A DNA stretch of 64,000 nt from Oscarella lobularis (lineage: Eukaryota; Porifera; Homoscleromorpha; Homosclerophorida; Oscarellidae), in NCBI RefSeq assembly GCF_947507565.1, contig NC_089176.1:1984001-2048000 (forward strand). The letters run 5' to 3'. Positions within the stretch are counted from its first letter, which is position 1; each line of letters opens with the position of its first letter. The notes under the pieces were generated by a model. It was not told the DNA's origin, did no database searches, and saw only the letters and a program-made list of their open reading frames with translations. The position numbers and the translations under genes are program-made. Of the stretch, positions 24,501 to 36,339 are shown in pieces.

Positions 24501-26697
24501 GCCACTTTAGCTCCGTGACGAATTTTGCAAGCCAAATGCAGAGCGTTCTCTCCAGCCTTCAACAATACATGAAACGTGCAAGTCACTGCAGAATATAGCA
24601 CAACCTTGTTTTTAGTAAGCAAATCCCACTTTCGCACTTGAAGTAGAGTTGTTACTGTGATCACGTGACCACCTCTACACGCTTTCATCAAGGACGTTTC
24701 CTTTATCTAGTTAAAACAACGTTAGACGTCAATTAATTAGAACATTGCGTACATCATCTTTTTCTTCGGGATCCAACCCACACTCCCTCATTAGATACTC
24801 CGCCGTTGACGTGTGCCCATTTTCACAGCTCAGATGAAGACCCGATTTTCCGCCCTACAATTACTGTCGAAACGAACGCTGTCATCGCTTAACATTATAC
24901 TGAATATACCTTATCTTTTGCACGCCAATTACAGCATTTTTTTGTACAGCAATTCAACAATTTTTTGCAATCCCTTCCTGCAAGCGACAAGAAATAAGGT
25001 CTCCCAATCCTAAAGTCAACATCGACTATCAGGAACAGTCGCAAATTATAGCTAATAAACATTGTTGATTGATTCCTTTCCAAAGATGCTTCTTTTTAGA
25101 GATGTTTCCTGGCGAATTTCAAATAAATACAAATCTCATACACGGAGAATTCTATCTCACTATTGCCGTTGATCCGAGTCCGACGTTTACGTTACATTCG
25201 TCGAAGAAATTTTCAATCAAGTAAGAAAAAACTTCTTCTTTTGAATACTTGAGCGCCAAATGAAGAGCGCTATGCCCCCACTGCGCAATCCAATTATACA
25301 TCATAATTATCGCTTTCCCATTTCATGCCATAACCTGATCTCTGACTGACATTTTGCAACCTTTTTCCTGCAGCCATTTTACTAGTTCAACATTGCCACT
25401 TACTACTGCACTCAAAAACGGCGTCATTCCATTCTAACAGAATAAATTATATCCAATATAACGACTATCTCTCTACCTCTGTTCTCTGCTCTAAATCTAG
25501 GCCGTGTTCAGTCACAAGCATCTTTGAGATTTCCAAATGACCTCCTTCACATGCACCGTGAAGTGCTGACCAACCTATCTATAGTTCAAATTATGACAAC
25601 TTTCATCTACATTATTCATGAACTGATTACCTTCCCACTATCACAGTAATTGAATCCTTTAGAGAGAAGCCAATCCATTGCTTCCGTTTTACCTCCCCGA
25701 CATGCCATATGTAATGCACCTGCTTCGGCCTTATTTAATTATCAAAACATTATTTACTGCTTCGGCATGAGAAGAAAGATTTCTTGCTTACCTTGTTCTT
25801 CGCTTTCGTGTCACATCCTTTCTCAACTAAATATTTAAAGATTTCAACATTTCCAACCAGACATGAAACCAAGAAAGGAGTTTCTTTCCACTATGACAAA
25901 TATATTGACACATACTGTATGATCATTACAAAACTGGTTACATTGTCCTTGGCTTCAATATTAGCACCATGGTTAGTTAATAATTTGACCGCATCTAACT
26001 TGTCCCATTTGCATGCCCAATGCAAAGGCGTTTTTTCATTCTATTGGGATTAGTCAATAGTGTACTAATTAGACTTTCCATTACAAACTTCATCAGCCGC
26101 TTCAAGCACTGCTTCGTTGTCGAGAAGAACGGAACAAATCTCAAAATTTCCTGATTCACAGCCATGATGAAGAGCGGTCACACGATGCTACACACAAAAA
26201 TCATAAATCCTATCTATCCTACTAGGAACAACCCTACTTCGTCTCTTAGATTAACGTTGCACTGTTTTTCGAGGAGCTTCTTCACAATCGATACTAGCCC
26301 AAATTTACAGGCATAGAGAAGAGGTGTACTTCCACTCTGTATCGCCCAGTTCATCATTACTAATCCCGTTCATCCCATCTTCTTACCTCGCTTCTAGATT
26401 CAATATCTGCTTTCCTATCGATAAGAAGTGCAGCGATCTCTTCCTTTCGGAGCCAGCAAGCCAAATGAAGAGCCGACACTTCGAACTACGTAAAGAAAAT
26501 TCGATCACCGACGAGGAAATGTCCAAACTGATATCAACATTGTCAATGTCCTTCAAAGGTCCTCTGCTGTCGACGGAAATTCCTAGTTCGTCGATTAGGC
26601 GCTTCACTTCGATGTGATCGCCACTTCTTATTGCCTGGAAGAGGGCGATTGGCCCACAGCGACTGGCGAGAGAAGGGACGCCTCTTTCTTCGCTCAT
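18581..26697 (-). CDS. ANK-Roc-COR-death domain protein (DAPK-like without the kinase), copy C
   Basis: A many-exon minus-strand gene. It starts at the ATG at 26695-26697 with MSEERGVPSLASRCGPIALF, then runs through roughly thirty exon-sized blocks, mostly one ankyrin repeat each (e.g. SALHLACWLRKEEIAALLID, STPLLYACKFGLVSIVKKLL), to about 21400. A Roc GTPase domain follows at 21345-20712, with P-loop GAAGAGKTTL and switch-II-like DFAGQ. A COR-type region follows at 20173-19322 (LDPSWLCHNVIGPL), then a helical, possibly death-like segment at about 19320-19030, and a C-terminal death domain at 18853-18581 (LLGWTSTRAKQCL, GTDATVGKLLEAFDKVGKKG). This order is that of DAPK1 downstream of its kinase; no kinase is seen at the 5' end. 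The COR and next segments join in frame only if a 40-nt GT-AG intron at about 19364-19325 is removed. Expected role: cytosolic GTP-regulated scaffold in death or stress signalling. Confidence 0.82.
20712..21345 (-). other. Roc GTPase exon of copy C
   Basis: This single exon encodes the Ras-of-complex-proteins domain. The G1 P-loop reads GAAGAGKTTLMNSL. A G3-like DFAGQ lies about 65 residues later. A hydrophobic strand is followed by GSRGDKTDG, which may be the G4-equivalent although the canonical NKxD is not exact. It starts after an acceptor just before ERRRYSKLKELGETK. GTP binding looks plausible; hydrolysis cannot be judged. Confidence 0.85.
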
Positions 26698-27584
26698 CGT
26701 CCGTCCTCTTCAGCCGTGTCGCTCCGTCGAGAGTAAACACCAGGTGTCCCGTCGACGCTTATGATGGGATCACTCGTTCCGATCACGTGAGTGGGTCCAA
26801 GAACTTTACCTTTCCCACTGTCATGAACGTTCATATGATTGTCATGTAACTTCTATTTTCCTATTCTCTACACAACCAGAAATCCGCATGTTTCTTCCAC
26901 AGCGCACGTCAGCATTTTGTACATTTTTTTCATACGTGTCATAGTGAGGGAGATCAAAAACGATTGAAACTGAAAAAACGGTACGGATTGCCTGATCTTG
27001 CCTTTTTGATAATTTTGATAAATTTTGCGCTTTGTTACTGTAGCAACTGTTCTACTTGCATTGTCCCTGTGACGGAAGGACGTCGTTGCGGAGGCATACA
27101 AATTGACAGGAAGACCCTTATATGCCCCTTATATAGACCTCAATTCAGAGCATTTTCCAGTCATGCTGGATATACGTACAATCAATGCAGTAATGGGGTA
27201 CATACAGTATTATAGTAAATTGGCATGATTCGTGTGGCTTTTCTAATTTCACCTCTCATTTCCATTCGTTGTAGGTCGATTTTGCAGTTTGGAAAATGAA
27301 TGATGACAGGAAAGACAAATGACGGGATATATCGCAAACTTCAGACGTATTTTAATGATTCGCTCGCAAATGTTAGGTAATTTATCAATTACAGACTAAT
27401 CGGTTTTGGCTCAGTGCATTGGGTGGAGCAACTTTGCAGAAAGTGCCAGACACGTAATGAGCACCAAGCGTGCATGAGTGCATCTTGAAATTTTCGGCCC
27501 AAGTGTGTTGTTGGCGCGTTGTCACTGCGTATCTAATTAGACTGCTCATGCTGTTAGATCCGACTCACGTGCTTGCTGTACTCA
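26698..27584. promoter_or_regulatory. Shared divergent spacer between ANK copy C and the hydrolase
   Basis: This 887-bp spacer separates divergently transcribed genes. It contains the duplicated module seen at three other places, including the CCATTCGTTGTAGGTCGATT block near 27263. Short open frames inside it have no recognisable domain. Because it lies between start codons facing away from each other, it should contain the promoters of both genes, which may be co-expressed. No specific factor sites could be assigned. Confidence 0.5.
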
Positions 27585-29471
27585 ATGTTTCCTCTTCGTC
27601 CCCTCCTGTTGTTGCTTGCCATCGTTTCGTCAGGCGTTGGTCTTCCTTTGTGGTACGATTCCCGCCGAACCCACGCCCACACTGGACTCCGAATCGACGC
27701 CTTCTGCAACGTCACCAGAAGAACGTGCGTGCCAGTCTTCGAAAATGTAGCAGATTTGTTGAACGAACTTAACATAACAGCGTTCGTTCGTCACTCCAAA
27801 TCGGGAGACGAGGGAACGTGGTGGCCCACAGCAACGGGACCCCGGGAAAGCTGGCACCCCTTTGTTCAAGCAACGGGTCGAAATCTTCCCAAGGAATTTA
27901 TCGAGAAGGCTCACGCTAACAACCAAAAAATTATACTGTATCATTGGCCTCAGTCGAGCGCGTATTACCTGCACTCGAGCAATATGACGTGGGCGAACAG
28001 GAATCCCAATGGGACAGTCTTGCCTTACGTGCGCGGCACGGCACTGTGCGTAAATTCTCCGTGGCGTCACGTGTACATCAGTCAACTTCTTGAACTGGTT
28101 GATTTTGGGGCTGACGGGATCTACTTTGATCACTATCCTCAACCTCCACAGGGTTGCTGGTGTCAATACTGTCGTGACAAATTTCGAGCATGGTCAGGTG
28201 GATTGGACTTGCCGAAGGGAATTAATATTAGCGACCCAGTTTACGTCAAGTTACTCCAATTCAATACGATGTCTGTTCAAGAACATTTCCAAGATATTAC
28301 TTCGGCTCTCTATGCTAAGTCGTCTCAAGTCGCTCTCATTATTTCTGTGTTTAGGGTTCCATGCGTTGACGACGGCTATCAGTTATACGAAACGACTCGG
28401 CTCGTAAACACCACGGAGTCTTCCGTTGCGAAAACCGAATTTTCAATAGCAGGCGCCAAAGTGTGCACCAGTTTATTCAATAGCAAATCTGAGCCGTTCT
28501 ACCGTGATCGTTTTGATCTGGACATTCTTCTGTCACTGGGTTACTCGATTTCTCGCGATGCAGCAAACGGGCGACCTCCTCACGTTTGGCTTCCGCATCT
28601 CAGTAACTCAAGCCAAGCGTTAGCCGCCGCATTCGTTCAACTCACTTTTGGAGCCGTGGCAAACCCGGACCACAGCGCAGGTCTTATTCCAAATCACGAG
28701 CTATTTGACTTGACGTACGAGATGACCAGGCTGGTGAATCCGTTCCTAAGCGAAACGCGTCCGCTTCGCTGGGCAGGTGTACTTTTCAGTGAAGAGGCGC
28801 GGAACCGCTATTTCAGCGCTGGCGACGTCGCCGAATGGGAGAATGTCTTGTTTCCTACCGTTTCTGCTTGGGGCATGCTCGCGCGCCGCCAGGTACCGGC
28901 GGGAGTCGTAACGGACTGGCAACTTGCTGTTAACGAGACGTCGTCGCAAAACAACTTATACGAGGATGGTTATCGACTCATAATTGTTCCTACAAAGAAC
29001 GTGACGGCTAGTCAGGAGAAAGGATTAGGTCAGTTCGAAGCGAACGGCGGGAAAGTGTATCGTATCAAACCCGGCAAAGAATGGGTAGACGCAATTGCTC
29101 GCAGCCATCAGGAGGATACTCTGTGGTCGGAATTGCTGAAAGGTAGTGGCAACCCGCCAATCAGAATTGAATTAGGGTCTTTGCAATCGCGTGCCCACGC
29201 AAACGTGTTCCGAGCCAACGCCACGAGCTTCGTCGTCATGATCACGAACGACTTTCTTTGGGTGTACTACAATTACGCCAAACCGAATGAGATAGCCAAT
29301 GCTTCTGTGAAGCTGTGCGGGATACGTGCCCGATCGCTAGCTGCCACAGACGTGCTTGGACATGGTGAATTGAAGCCCGAGTCTTCTGGAAACGGAAATT
29401 GGACTATAGCTCTTCCCAATATTTCTCAATTCATGGCTGTTAGCATAGTTTGTTCAGACGACTGCTGGTAG
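27585..29471 (+). CDS. Secreted intronless glycoside-hydrolase-like protein (GHL6/beta-galactosidase-like)
   Basis: One uninterrupted frame of 628 codons in a region where other genes are cut by many introns. It starts at ATG 27585 with a strong signal peptide (MFPLRPLLLLLAIVSSGVG). About 200 residues in lies GADGIYFDHYPQPPQGCWCQ followed by YCRDKF. That is the pattern (acidic strand end, then a C-x-C-x2-C cluster) of TIM-barrel hypothetical glycoside hydrolases of the GHL6 type. The later part (GYRLIIVPTKNVTASQEKGL, ANGGKVYRI) resembles the amidotransferase-like 'trimerization' domain that follows such barrels in GH42-like enzymes. Many N-x-S/T sites suggest secretion. A carbohydrate substrate is likely but unknown. 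A broken copy lies at 16965-17979. The lack of introns suggests retroposition or horizontal acquisition; neither is proven. Confidence 0.8.
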   Translation: MFPLRPLLLLLAIVSSGVGLPLWYDSRRTHAHTGLRIDAFCNVTRRTCVPVFENVADLLNELNITAFVRHSKSGDEGTWWPTATGPRESWHPFVQATGRNLPKEFIEKAHANNQKIILYHWPQSSAYYLHSSNMTWANRNPNGTVLPYVRGTALCVNSPWRHVYISQLLELVDFGADGIYFDHYPQPPQGCWCQYCRDKFRAWSGGLDLPKGINISDPVYVKLLQFNTMSVQEHFQDITSALYAKSSQVALIISVFRVPCVDDGYQLYETTRLVNTTESSVAKTEFSIAGAKVCTSLFNSKSEPFYRDRFDLDILLSLGYSISRDAANGRPPHVWLPHLSNSSQALAAAFVQLTFGAVANPDHSAGLIPNHELFDLTYEMTRLVNPFLSETRPLRWAGVLFSEEARNRYFSAGDVAEWENVLFPTVSAWGMLARRQVPAGVVTDWQLAVNETSSQNNLYEDGYRLIIVPTKNVTASQEKGLGQFEANGGKVYRIKPGKEWVDAIARSHQEDTLWSELLKGSGNPPIRIELGSLQSRAHANVFRANATSFVVMITNDFLWVYYNYAKPNEIANASVKLCGIRARSLAATDVLGHGELKPESSGNGNWTIALPNISQFMAVSIVCSDDCW

Positions 29472-29529
29472 GGATTATTGTAGTAAGGTTCTTACCGTTT
29501 ATCTTGTACACGAATTGTGTATGTTCGTC

Positions 29530-32500
29530 TTACTTACTAAAAAAGCACTTCTGTTTCAGTTGTCGCTTGCGGACAGGATGCTGACAGACGGGACATTTTT
29601 TGGCAACCTACACAGCACACCGTAGGTCAGCAGAGCAGACGTATGACCATTCTGTTTCATGTTAACCTTGAGTTCTTTGATCCAACACCTAAAACAACAG
29701 CAGTGCGTACACGGACCGAAATACGGCACCCGATAATCCTTCTTGCAGACGGGACATAAATTATCTAAAGAAAAGAATTGACTCAGAAGAAAGTAGAAAA
29801 TCTCATCCAACTTGGAGGTTGCTCCTCATTCACAGTCGCCTGACACTGTACGGCCACTTTAACTTTTTTGGCGGCAGGTTCTCCCGATCCGTTAGAATCG
29901 TGTACGGATCTGCAAGCGATAAGCGTTTCAAAACACTTCTCGCCGATTTCCAAACATTTGCTCTGATAGGTCTCTCTATGACGCGGTTTCAAAAATTTCT
30001 GAAAGCCTGCTCATAGTACAGTGTAACCAACCCCTCACCCACTACATTTGGAAAACGATCTTACCTTCTAATAGACGTCGCTTTGCGGGATTGTACCAGC
30101 CAAAAGCTTTGTGCAAACCGGACACGAGAGAATCTAAATCCTTTTCCTAGTAGAAAATGTGATATTGTGCCAGGCACAAGTCTTCCACTGGACTTCTACG
30201 TCATACTTTGTTGTACTTGGCTACAACTCCAAGGAATGCCACGTACGCTTCATTGTGCAATGCATCTCTCACCTAAGCAAAAACGATAAGTATCGGGGCA
30301 AAAGCAAGTTACCTTGGAGCAGCACTTCGGCATGGTAACATTGCGCTTCTTCAATTTTTCCACTTCTTCCGTCTTTCTCCTAATGTATATACATAGAAAA
30401 GCCTAATTCTGCACGTGAAAGCGAGGTACTTTGGTTTCAAGATAACTGGCGGGTACTTCCACAACCTACTCATTAGGTTACAGGATTAGAATCTGACGTG
30501 GGTATCTTTTTTACTTTCGGATTCGTCCTTGACAAGAGCAGGACTAGACGCACGGCGGAACTTCCTGCAGTCTCTTTTACTAAACTGGCCTCGTTTTTGG
30601 CATCGGTTTGAACTGGTTTAAAAGTTTGAGAACAGCTGGAAGCATGTTGTACAGGACAAGGGCAAGAGTCTGTGGCATCGGAATCTGCTGTTGGTTTGCA
30701 GTCGGCAAACGAAGCCAAGCCGTCCGAATCTTTAGCTATAGGAGGCGGTAGCTGAACACTGTTTATCAGAGAAGTATCACATAATTGGTGATACAACTTA
30801 CGGTTCGTTCTGCATAAGTAAAAAAGTCTCGGAGATCGCCGGAGAGCTTCTCAAAGTCTTCATAATTAATACATGGCCGAATCCATTTAGGCAACTGCGA
30901 CTGAACGTCTCTCGCAGAAAATCTACTTAACAAATCACGACTAGTACCACCCACACGTACGTACGCATTCACATTACCTTGAATCACAAAACAAGATAGC
31001 ACCAAAATCAGACCGATGGCGGATAACGCGTCCTATAGCTTGATTGACTGCGCGCAATGCTTGCTGGCAATACCAAGCATTGCCAGTCAGGGCCTACACG
31101 GTGAAGTAGAATAAAGAGTGCCCTGACAATTAGTTTATTCGGTACTTCTTTAGGAGGAATTAGGGCTTCACGCACACATTCGTTCAGGTACAGCATTTTT
31201 AGTGTAACCTAACAACGCTGATCACTTTGTGAGCAATTACAGGAATAGTAATTCACTTTTGGATCAGTTTTTGGTAGAAATGGGAGTCCTGTTATTGCCA
31301 CAGCTCTACCATACCTATCAGCAAAATCCAGACCCTCCGCAGCCTACAGCAGTTAATGCAGTCTTTAGACGAAGCAAAAATATTATTACTACAACTACCT
31401 TTCCCCTGAAAACGGCCAGAAATATGGCCTCTCTACAATTTGGATCTTGAATTTTCTCATTGAAACCATTCATTGCCTTCACGTAAGAATCTAGAAATAT
31501 ACAGCTAAGACTCTTATTGCCTCACCTTGTGAAACCCCATCTTTTCTTTGTGGTCCAGAAAAACAGGCTTTTTGCTGCTTAGCTCCTTCCAAAGTCCATT
31601 TCGCTTTTAAAAAACGCGAGAAATTATGGACTTGTCGACCCTTCTCTAAAGTTTTACCTGCCAGGCATCGACACACTGCGACAAGAAAGGATAACAGGGA
31701 AAGAAAACCAACAATCCATTCGGTACAACTTCAGATAAGCGAACTGAGACAAACGTGTATTTATCTCGTTTCTTTGCTAGTACAGTGACTCTTACCCAAG
31801 GTCTTTCCAAGAGACCAAAGATAAGGCAAAGAGAACCTACATGCAACACTTCGTGATATTTAAAACTACTGCGGCATGGTTCTCTTCTACCTATTCCGAT
31901 AAGAGGAATTGAGTGGAACTTTATCAGGACCACAGTTAAGAACACCAGCAAATACCTGGTGCTTTTGTATAACATGAGGATTTTCAATAGATACAGGGAA
32001 GGGACTAAAGATTAGAAATAGAAAATAAGTTGCAGCTGTGATGTTCCACATACTTACATCTTTAGCTCAGCTGAGAAGGAGGAGATTGGAGACAAAGTCC
32101 CACTGGTAAGAATCACCGAGTGGACCCCTTTAGCGACGAGATCGTTCAGAGCAAGACCCGGACTGAAACACCAGTAGCTCAACGTACGACCATCTAAAAT
32201 TCATAATGACTGCTTCATTAAAAAGCTAGGTACGTAATGTGACAAGTAAGTCTGTACGACCACTCTTGGGATGTACTGTCTGGACATTACACAAAATTGC
32301 AATGCATCAGCAGAGTCACAACGCGAAGGTGAGATAATACATATATACTTTTCTTCCAGACATTACGTACCTGATGCTGACCGTCCCCTTTTCCATGTTC
32401 TTTGTCCTTTTTGTTTTTGATCCGCAGAAGAACGCACATGAACCTGAAAATCAGTCATAAAAATAGAGAAACTTTCTTCAAACCACGATACTTTGTAGTA

Positions 32501-34416
32501 GACGTGACCGTCACGTGTAGACTCAAACGACAACGGTTGAAATACCAACTATTAATTAAAGAACTCGAACTCAAACGAAAAGCAAGCATTACTCTTAAGA
32601 TTGACCTACTTTAATCATGTCTAAGATCTTTTGCAAAGAATAACTTCTATTAGAAGCGTCTGCAACGGTGGACAATTAGCAACGAACCTGGTTATCAAAT
32701 ACCTACTTGCTGCTACAGACAAAAGAATCCGTTCACAATGGCTGGCTACAACTAAATGGTTGCTCTGTTTCAGTTGACACTGATTTAAGAGTTCAATCAT
32801 GAAACTGCAAGCTTAATTACACAAAGATCTGAGAGAAGATTAACAATTGTACCTTCCTGGTTTCGTGAGGCCATTTTCTTCACAAGGAATGTACAGTTCA
32901 TCAATGGCATTGGTCAAACTGACAACTAAGGCTAGAAGACAGGTTTTCATTTCATTATTAATTAATTAATTAATTAAGCTTTGTAACGCAAGACCTTTGA
33001 CAGCGTAAATGCTTTCGAGTTCTTCATCAATTCTTTCTCCCTCATCTTTATAAACCGTCAAAACTAGAGCAGTAATGAAGTAGCAGAGATAGAGAAGTTG
33101 CCCTTGCTGCCTGTACATTGCCCCACTTCTCCAACGAGGCTCTCTCTTTTCTTTCTCTTCAGTCTAAGGCATTTATTGATGTCTTGAAGACAGCTGGCCA
33201 GATCGGATGACGATAGTTCAAACGAAGAAGACTCTTCACACATATTCCCCTAAAACCACTACGGATAAAACGAGGCATAGTAAACACCATAAAGACTCAC
33301 AATGTGATGAGCCTCGTCACAGATCACAATTGCATTTTCCAAGTCAATCCTGTGACTATCTCTCAACTAGACTTCGTTGAAAGAAAAGAAAATCCAAGAC
33401 GGCCAGCCCTTCCTCTCACCTTAGCATCGAATATGTAATTAAATGGCATAAATATTATATCAGCACTAGACTTGAGCTCGCGAGCCAAATAGTAAGGACA
33501 AACTCTGGAAAACACTTTAATTAGAGCTGAAGTCCCAACAACAACAACAACGTAGTACTCTCGTACTTCTGTTTTGCACCTTCCTTGACCAATTCTTCAA
33601 TGTCTGGCATGTGCTGTGACAACTGAGACGTCAAATTCGAACTATTTTCTAAAATAAATAAATAAACACATAAATAAATAAACACATAAATAAATAAATA
33701 AATAAATAAATAAATACAAAAGCAGCGGGTACCTTTGAAGTTATTGTAAAACTGACACGTGCCCGACTGAACTTTAGATCGGCAAAGATGAACCTAAATC
33801 AGATATTCTACATTCAGAATAGTGAAACGCATTTGCTCACTTTTTCCGTATTAGAGCCTGCTTTGGAAACCATTGGATCAAGGCACAATTGATCTCGCGA
33901 GCCTAATATGGCCACGGTAGGCCTGAAACAAAGAGAGCTTATAGACATGCAATAAGTACATCGCAACTCCGCTGCACTTATAACGGGTGTTCTTCAACTC
34001 ATGAATCGCCTGAGAAAGTTGGGAATGAGTCCGAGAGGAATAGATTATTTTCGGAATAACAGGACCTATATAGAAGTGACGTCATCAATCAATCGACTTC
34101 GAACCGTTCATTCGCTTACGAGACGTTGCTTCTACTTCCGGTTTATCCAAAACCAGATCCAGTCTTTCCGATTTTAGGCGTTCTTGCCATGCCAGTGCTG
34201 CACATAGCAAACACACGGTTTTTCCTGTTCCCGTTGGGCTCTCCAATATTCCGTTTTTCCCCTGTGAAAGTCGTTTTTTCGGGTAAGCCATCGCGCACAA
34301 GGCGAACTCCACACCTCTTGCAGGCACTCCAAGACCTTTTCCATATAATCTTTCTGCGAGGGATATGGACTGAAGGGAAACTGGACGTCTACGCCGCGTA
34401 TTGTAAGCGAACACAT
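29530..34416 (-). CDS. RTEL1: RTEL1-like DNA helicase with C-terminal RING
   Basis: This is an iron-sulfur, XPD-family DNA helicase that resolves telomere loops and recombination intermediates. It has many small exons on the minus strand. The start is ATG 34414-34416 ([20 protein letters not shown]); an intron follows, then [13 protein letters not shown] (motif I, Walker A). The DEAH box (VICDEAHHI) is near 33310, [14 protein letters not shown] near 31690 and motif [18 protein letters not shown] near 31010. Then come the family stretches LPKWIRP and FFTYAERT. After a less conserved region, the last exons encode a RING-type zinc finger ([21 protein letters not shown], then KKCPVCQHP after a small intron), as in animal RTEL1, and stop at 29530-29532. 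The order of all motifs matches RTEL1. Not every middle exon was traced. It is head-to-head with THOC3. Confidence 0.9.
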
Positions 34417-34470
34417 TTCGAACGTTTGCAAATTGCAACGTGCGCTGGCAGAGTCCCGTACCTACATGAA
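34417..34470. promoter_or_regulatory. 54-bp divergent gap between RTEL1 and THOC3 starts
   Basis: Only 54 bp separate the RTEL1 ATG (34416, minus) from the THOC3 ATG (34471, plus). Both promoters and 5' UTRs must be extremely short, overlap, or extend into the neighbour's coding sequence. No TATA box is obvious. Confidence 0.75.
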
Positions 34471-36224
34471 ATGGCGTCCAACTTGTTTTCGGATTGTCTC
34501 TTCCCTCCGCAACAGCAAAGCAAAGAGCTGTCCGAGATGAAGCAGTACTTCAAGAAGAACGGCAAAATAAAAGACTTTCAAGCGCACGAATCGAAAGTAA
34601 GCTCTTCTTATTGGTGTTCTTCTGAATCGTCGATAGGAGAATTGTTGTGCCTGCAGGCTCACTCGGTCGATTGGAATTCTGACGGTCGAAAAGTGGCATC
34701 AGGGTCAACGGACAAGACCGTTAGCGTTTTTTCACTTGACCGATACGGCCTGGTAAGTCGACATCAATGATCATAACGACCGTTAGTTACGGATCGTAAT
34801 TAATTAGCTAGCATTAGAATAGAGGTGTAGAAGTGATAGTTATAATTTTTCGTGGGGATTATTATAGACGCGACTGCACAACTACAAGGGTCATTCTGAT
34901 CACGTTGACCAGCTTTGCTGGCATCCCAGTCATCCAGAATATCTTGTTTCCGCGTCTGAAGACAAGACGATTCGAATTTGGGATGCCAGAAGTAAGGCTA
35001 CGTTTTTGTTTCTTTTCTTGTGTTTTAATATTGCCTCTTAGTTGGTCACAAATGCGCTCAGTGTATTAACACTAAAGGGGACAACATCAACATATGTTGG
35101 AGTCCTGACGGAAACACCATTGCTGTTGGTAATAAGGTAAGGCTTGATGACTTATATTACATCTTCTAAATTAGTACTTTAGGAGGACCTTATCACTTGG
35201 ATTGACACGAGAAATTACAAGACAAAATCGGAGATGCACTTCAACTTTGAAGTCAATGAGATATCATGGAACAATGCAAACGATTACTTTTTTCTAACGA
35301 ACGGCCATGGATGTATAGTCATCCTTAGGTATTCATAAATTTGACTGCTAAAACAAAAGGTGTGACTCATTATGTGCAGCTTTCCTGAGTTGAAAGTGAT
35401 GGATACATTACAAGCTCACTCGTCCAATTGCATATCATTAGAGTTTGACCCTCAAGGCCGGTACTAATTAATATGCTCTACACAATTAGAACTCAGAAAT
35501 CGTGATAATTTAGGTATTTTGCTACTGGGAGTGCTGACGCGTTAGCGAGTCTGTGGGACTTGGATGAACTTGTCTGCGTGCGGAGTTTTCCTCGACTCGT
35601 GTATGAGTATAGCGTAGCCTCCGCCACCTCTCTCCTTCAGAGGAGTCTGTTCCTTTTTTAGCTGGCCCGTGAGGACTCTGAGCTTTAGTTTCGATGGGAA
35701 AATGCTCGCCATGGGCTCAGAAGATCACCATATGGATATAGTATACAAAAGACAAGGGAGGTCTTCTCGCGTCTACTTTATATTTGTGTTGTAGGCACTG
35801 GTTGAAACGGGAGAAGAAGTTTTTAAAGTACCATGTAACGCCTCTACGTTTTGCGTTGCCTGGCATCCGAACAAGTACCTCTTGGCATTTGTATCAGATG
35901 ACAAGGTAATAGAGAAGAATAATTAGCCACATAGTTGTTCCGCTTTTGTTGTTGTTTACGTGCAATATATGGTGCATTAATTAATTAATTAATTAATAAT
36001 CAATATGTAAAAGTTGTTTTAAATTCCTGCCTTGGTTGTCTGCAACCAATTTGGGGGATTTATTAAATAGCTGAAATTAAATTGTTTTAATAAAAACAGT
36101 GCATAAGCAATCGCGGAAGAGATGCATGAGTTGTCCGAATTCATAACGCTGAAGTATTTTTTTGTTGTAGGATCGCCATGAGCGTGATGCCGGTGCAGTG
36201 AGACTTTTTGGCATACCAGAATAA
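34471..36224 (+). CDS. THOC3: THO complex subunit 3 (WD40 protein)
   Basis: This WD40 propeller belongs to the THO/TREX complex, which couples transcription to mRNA export in the nucleus. Ten exons join in frame: 34471-34596, 34657-34752, 34868-34991, 35042-35136, 35183-35328, 35380-35460, 35514-35600, 35662-35740, 35795-35905 and 36171-36224. Together they encode 332 residues, close to the usual size. Matches to the family include [77 protein letters not shown] and the C-terminus [11 protein letters not shown]. The first intron is a multiple of three without stops, so intron retention would not break the frame. The start MASNLFSD is the ATG nearest the conserved part; the frame is open further upstream. 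Confidence 0.95.
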
Positions 36225-36339
36225 CAGCTTTGTTCATCACAATCACGCCAGTCGGTCTTTTAGACTCTAATGATATAGGAATTAAGAGAAAAACGATATC
36301 GACGTGACGTGTTTCTCCAACTACACTGAGTGTCTAGAC

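Noticed and set aside
29530-29810. RING-type zinc finger as a separate small gene
   Set aside because: It is in the right place, strand and order to be the C-terminal RING of RTEL1, and its last Cys pair is joined by a small intron.
34126-34470. N-terminal extension of THOC3 using the open frame upstream of MASNLFSD
   Set aside because: That frame runs antisense through RTEL1 coding exons and shows no similarity to THOC3; the frame is open by chance.
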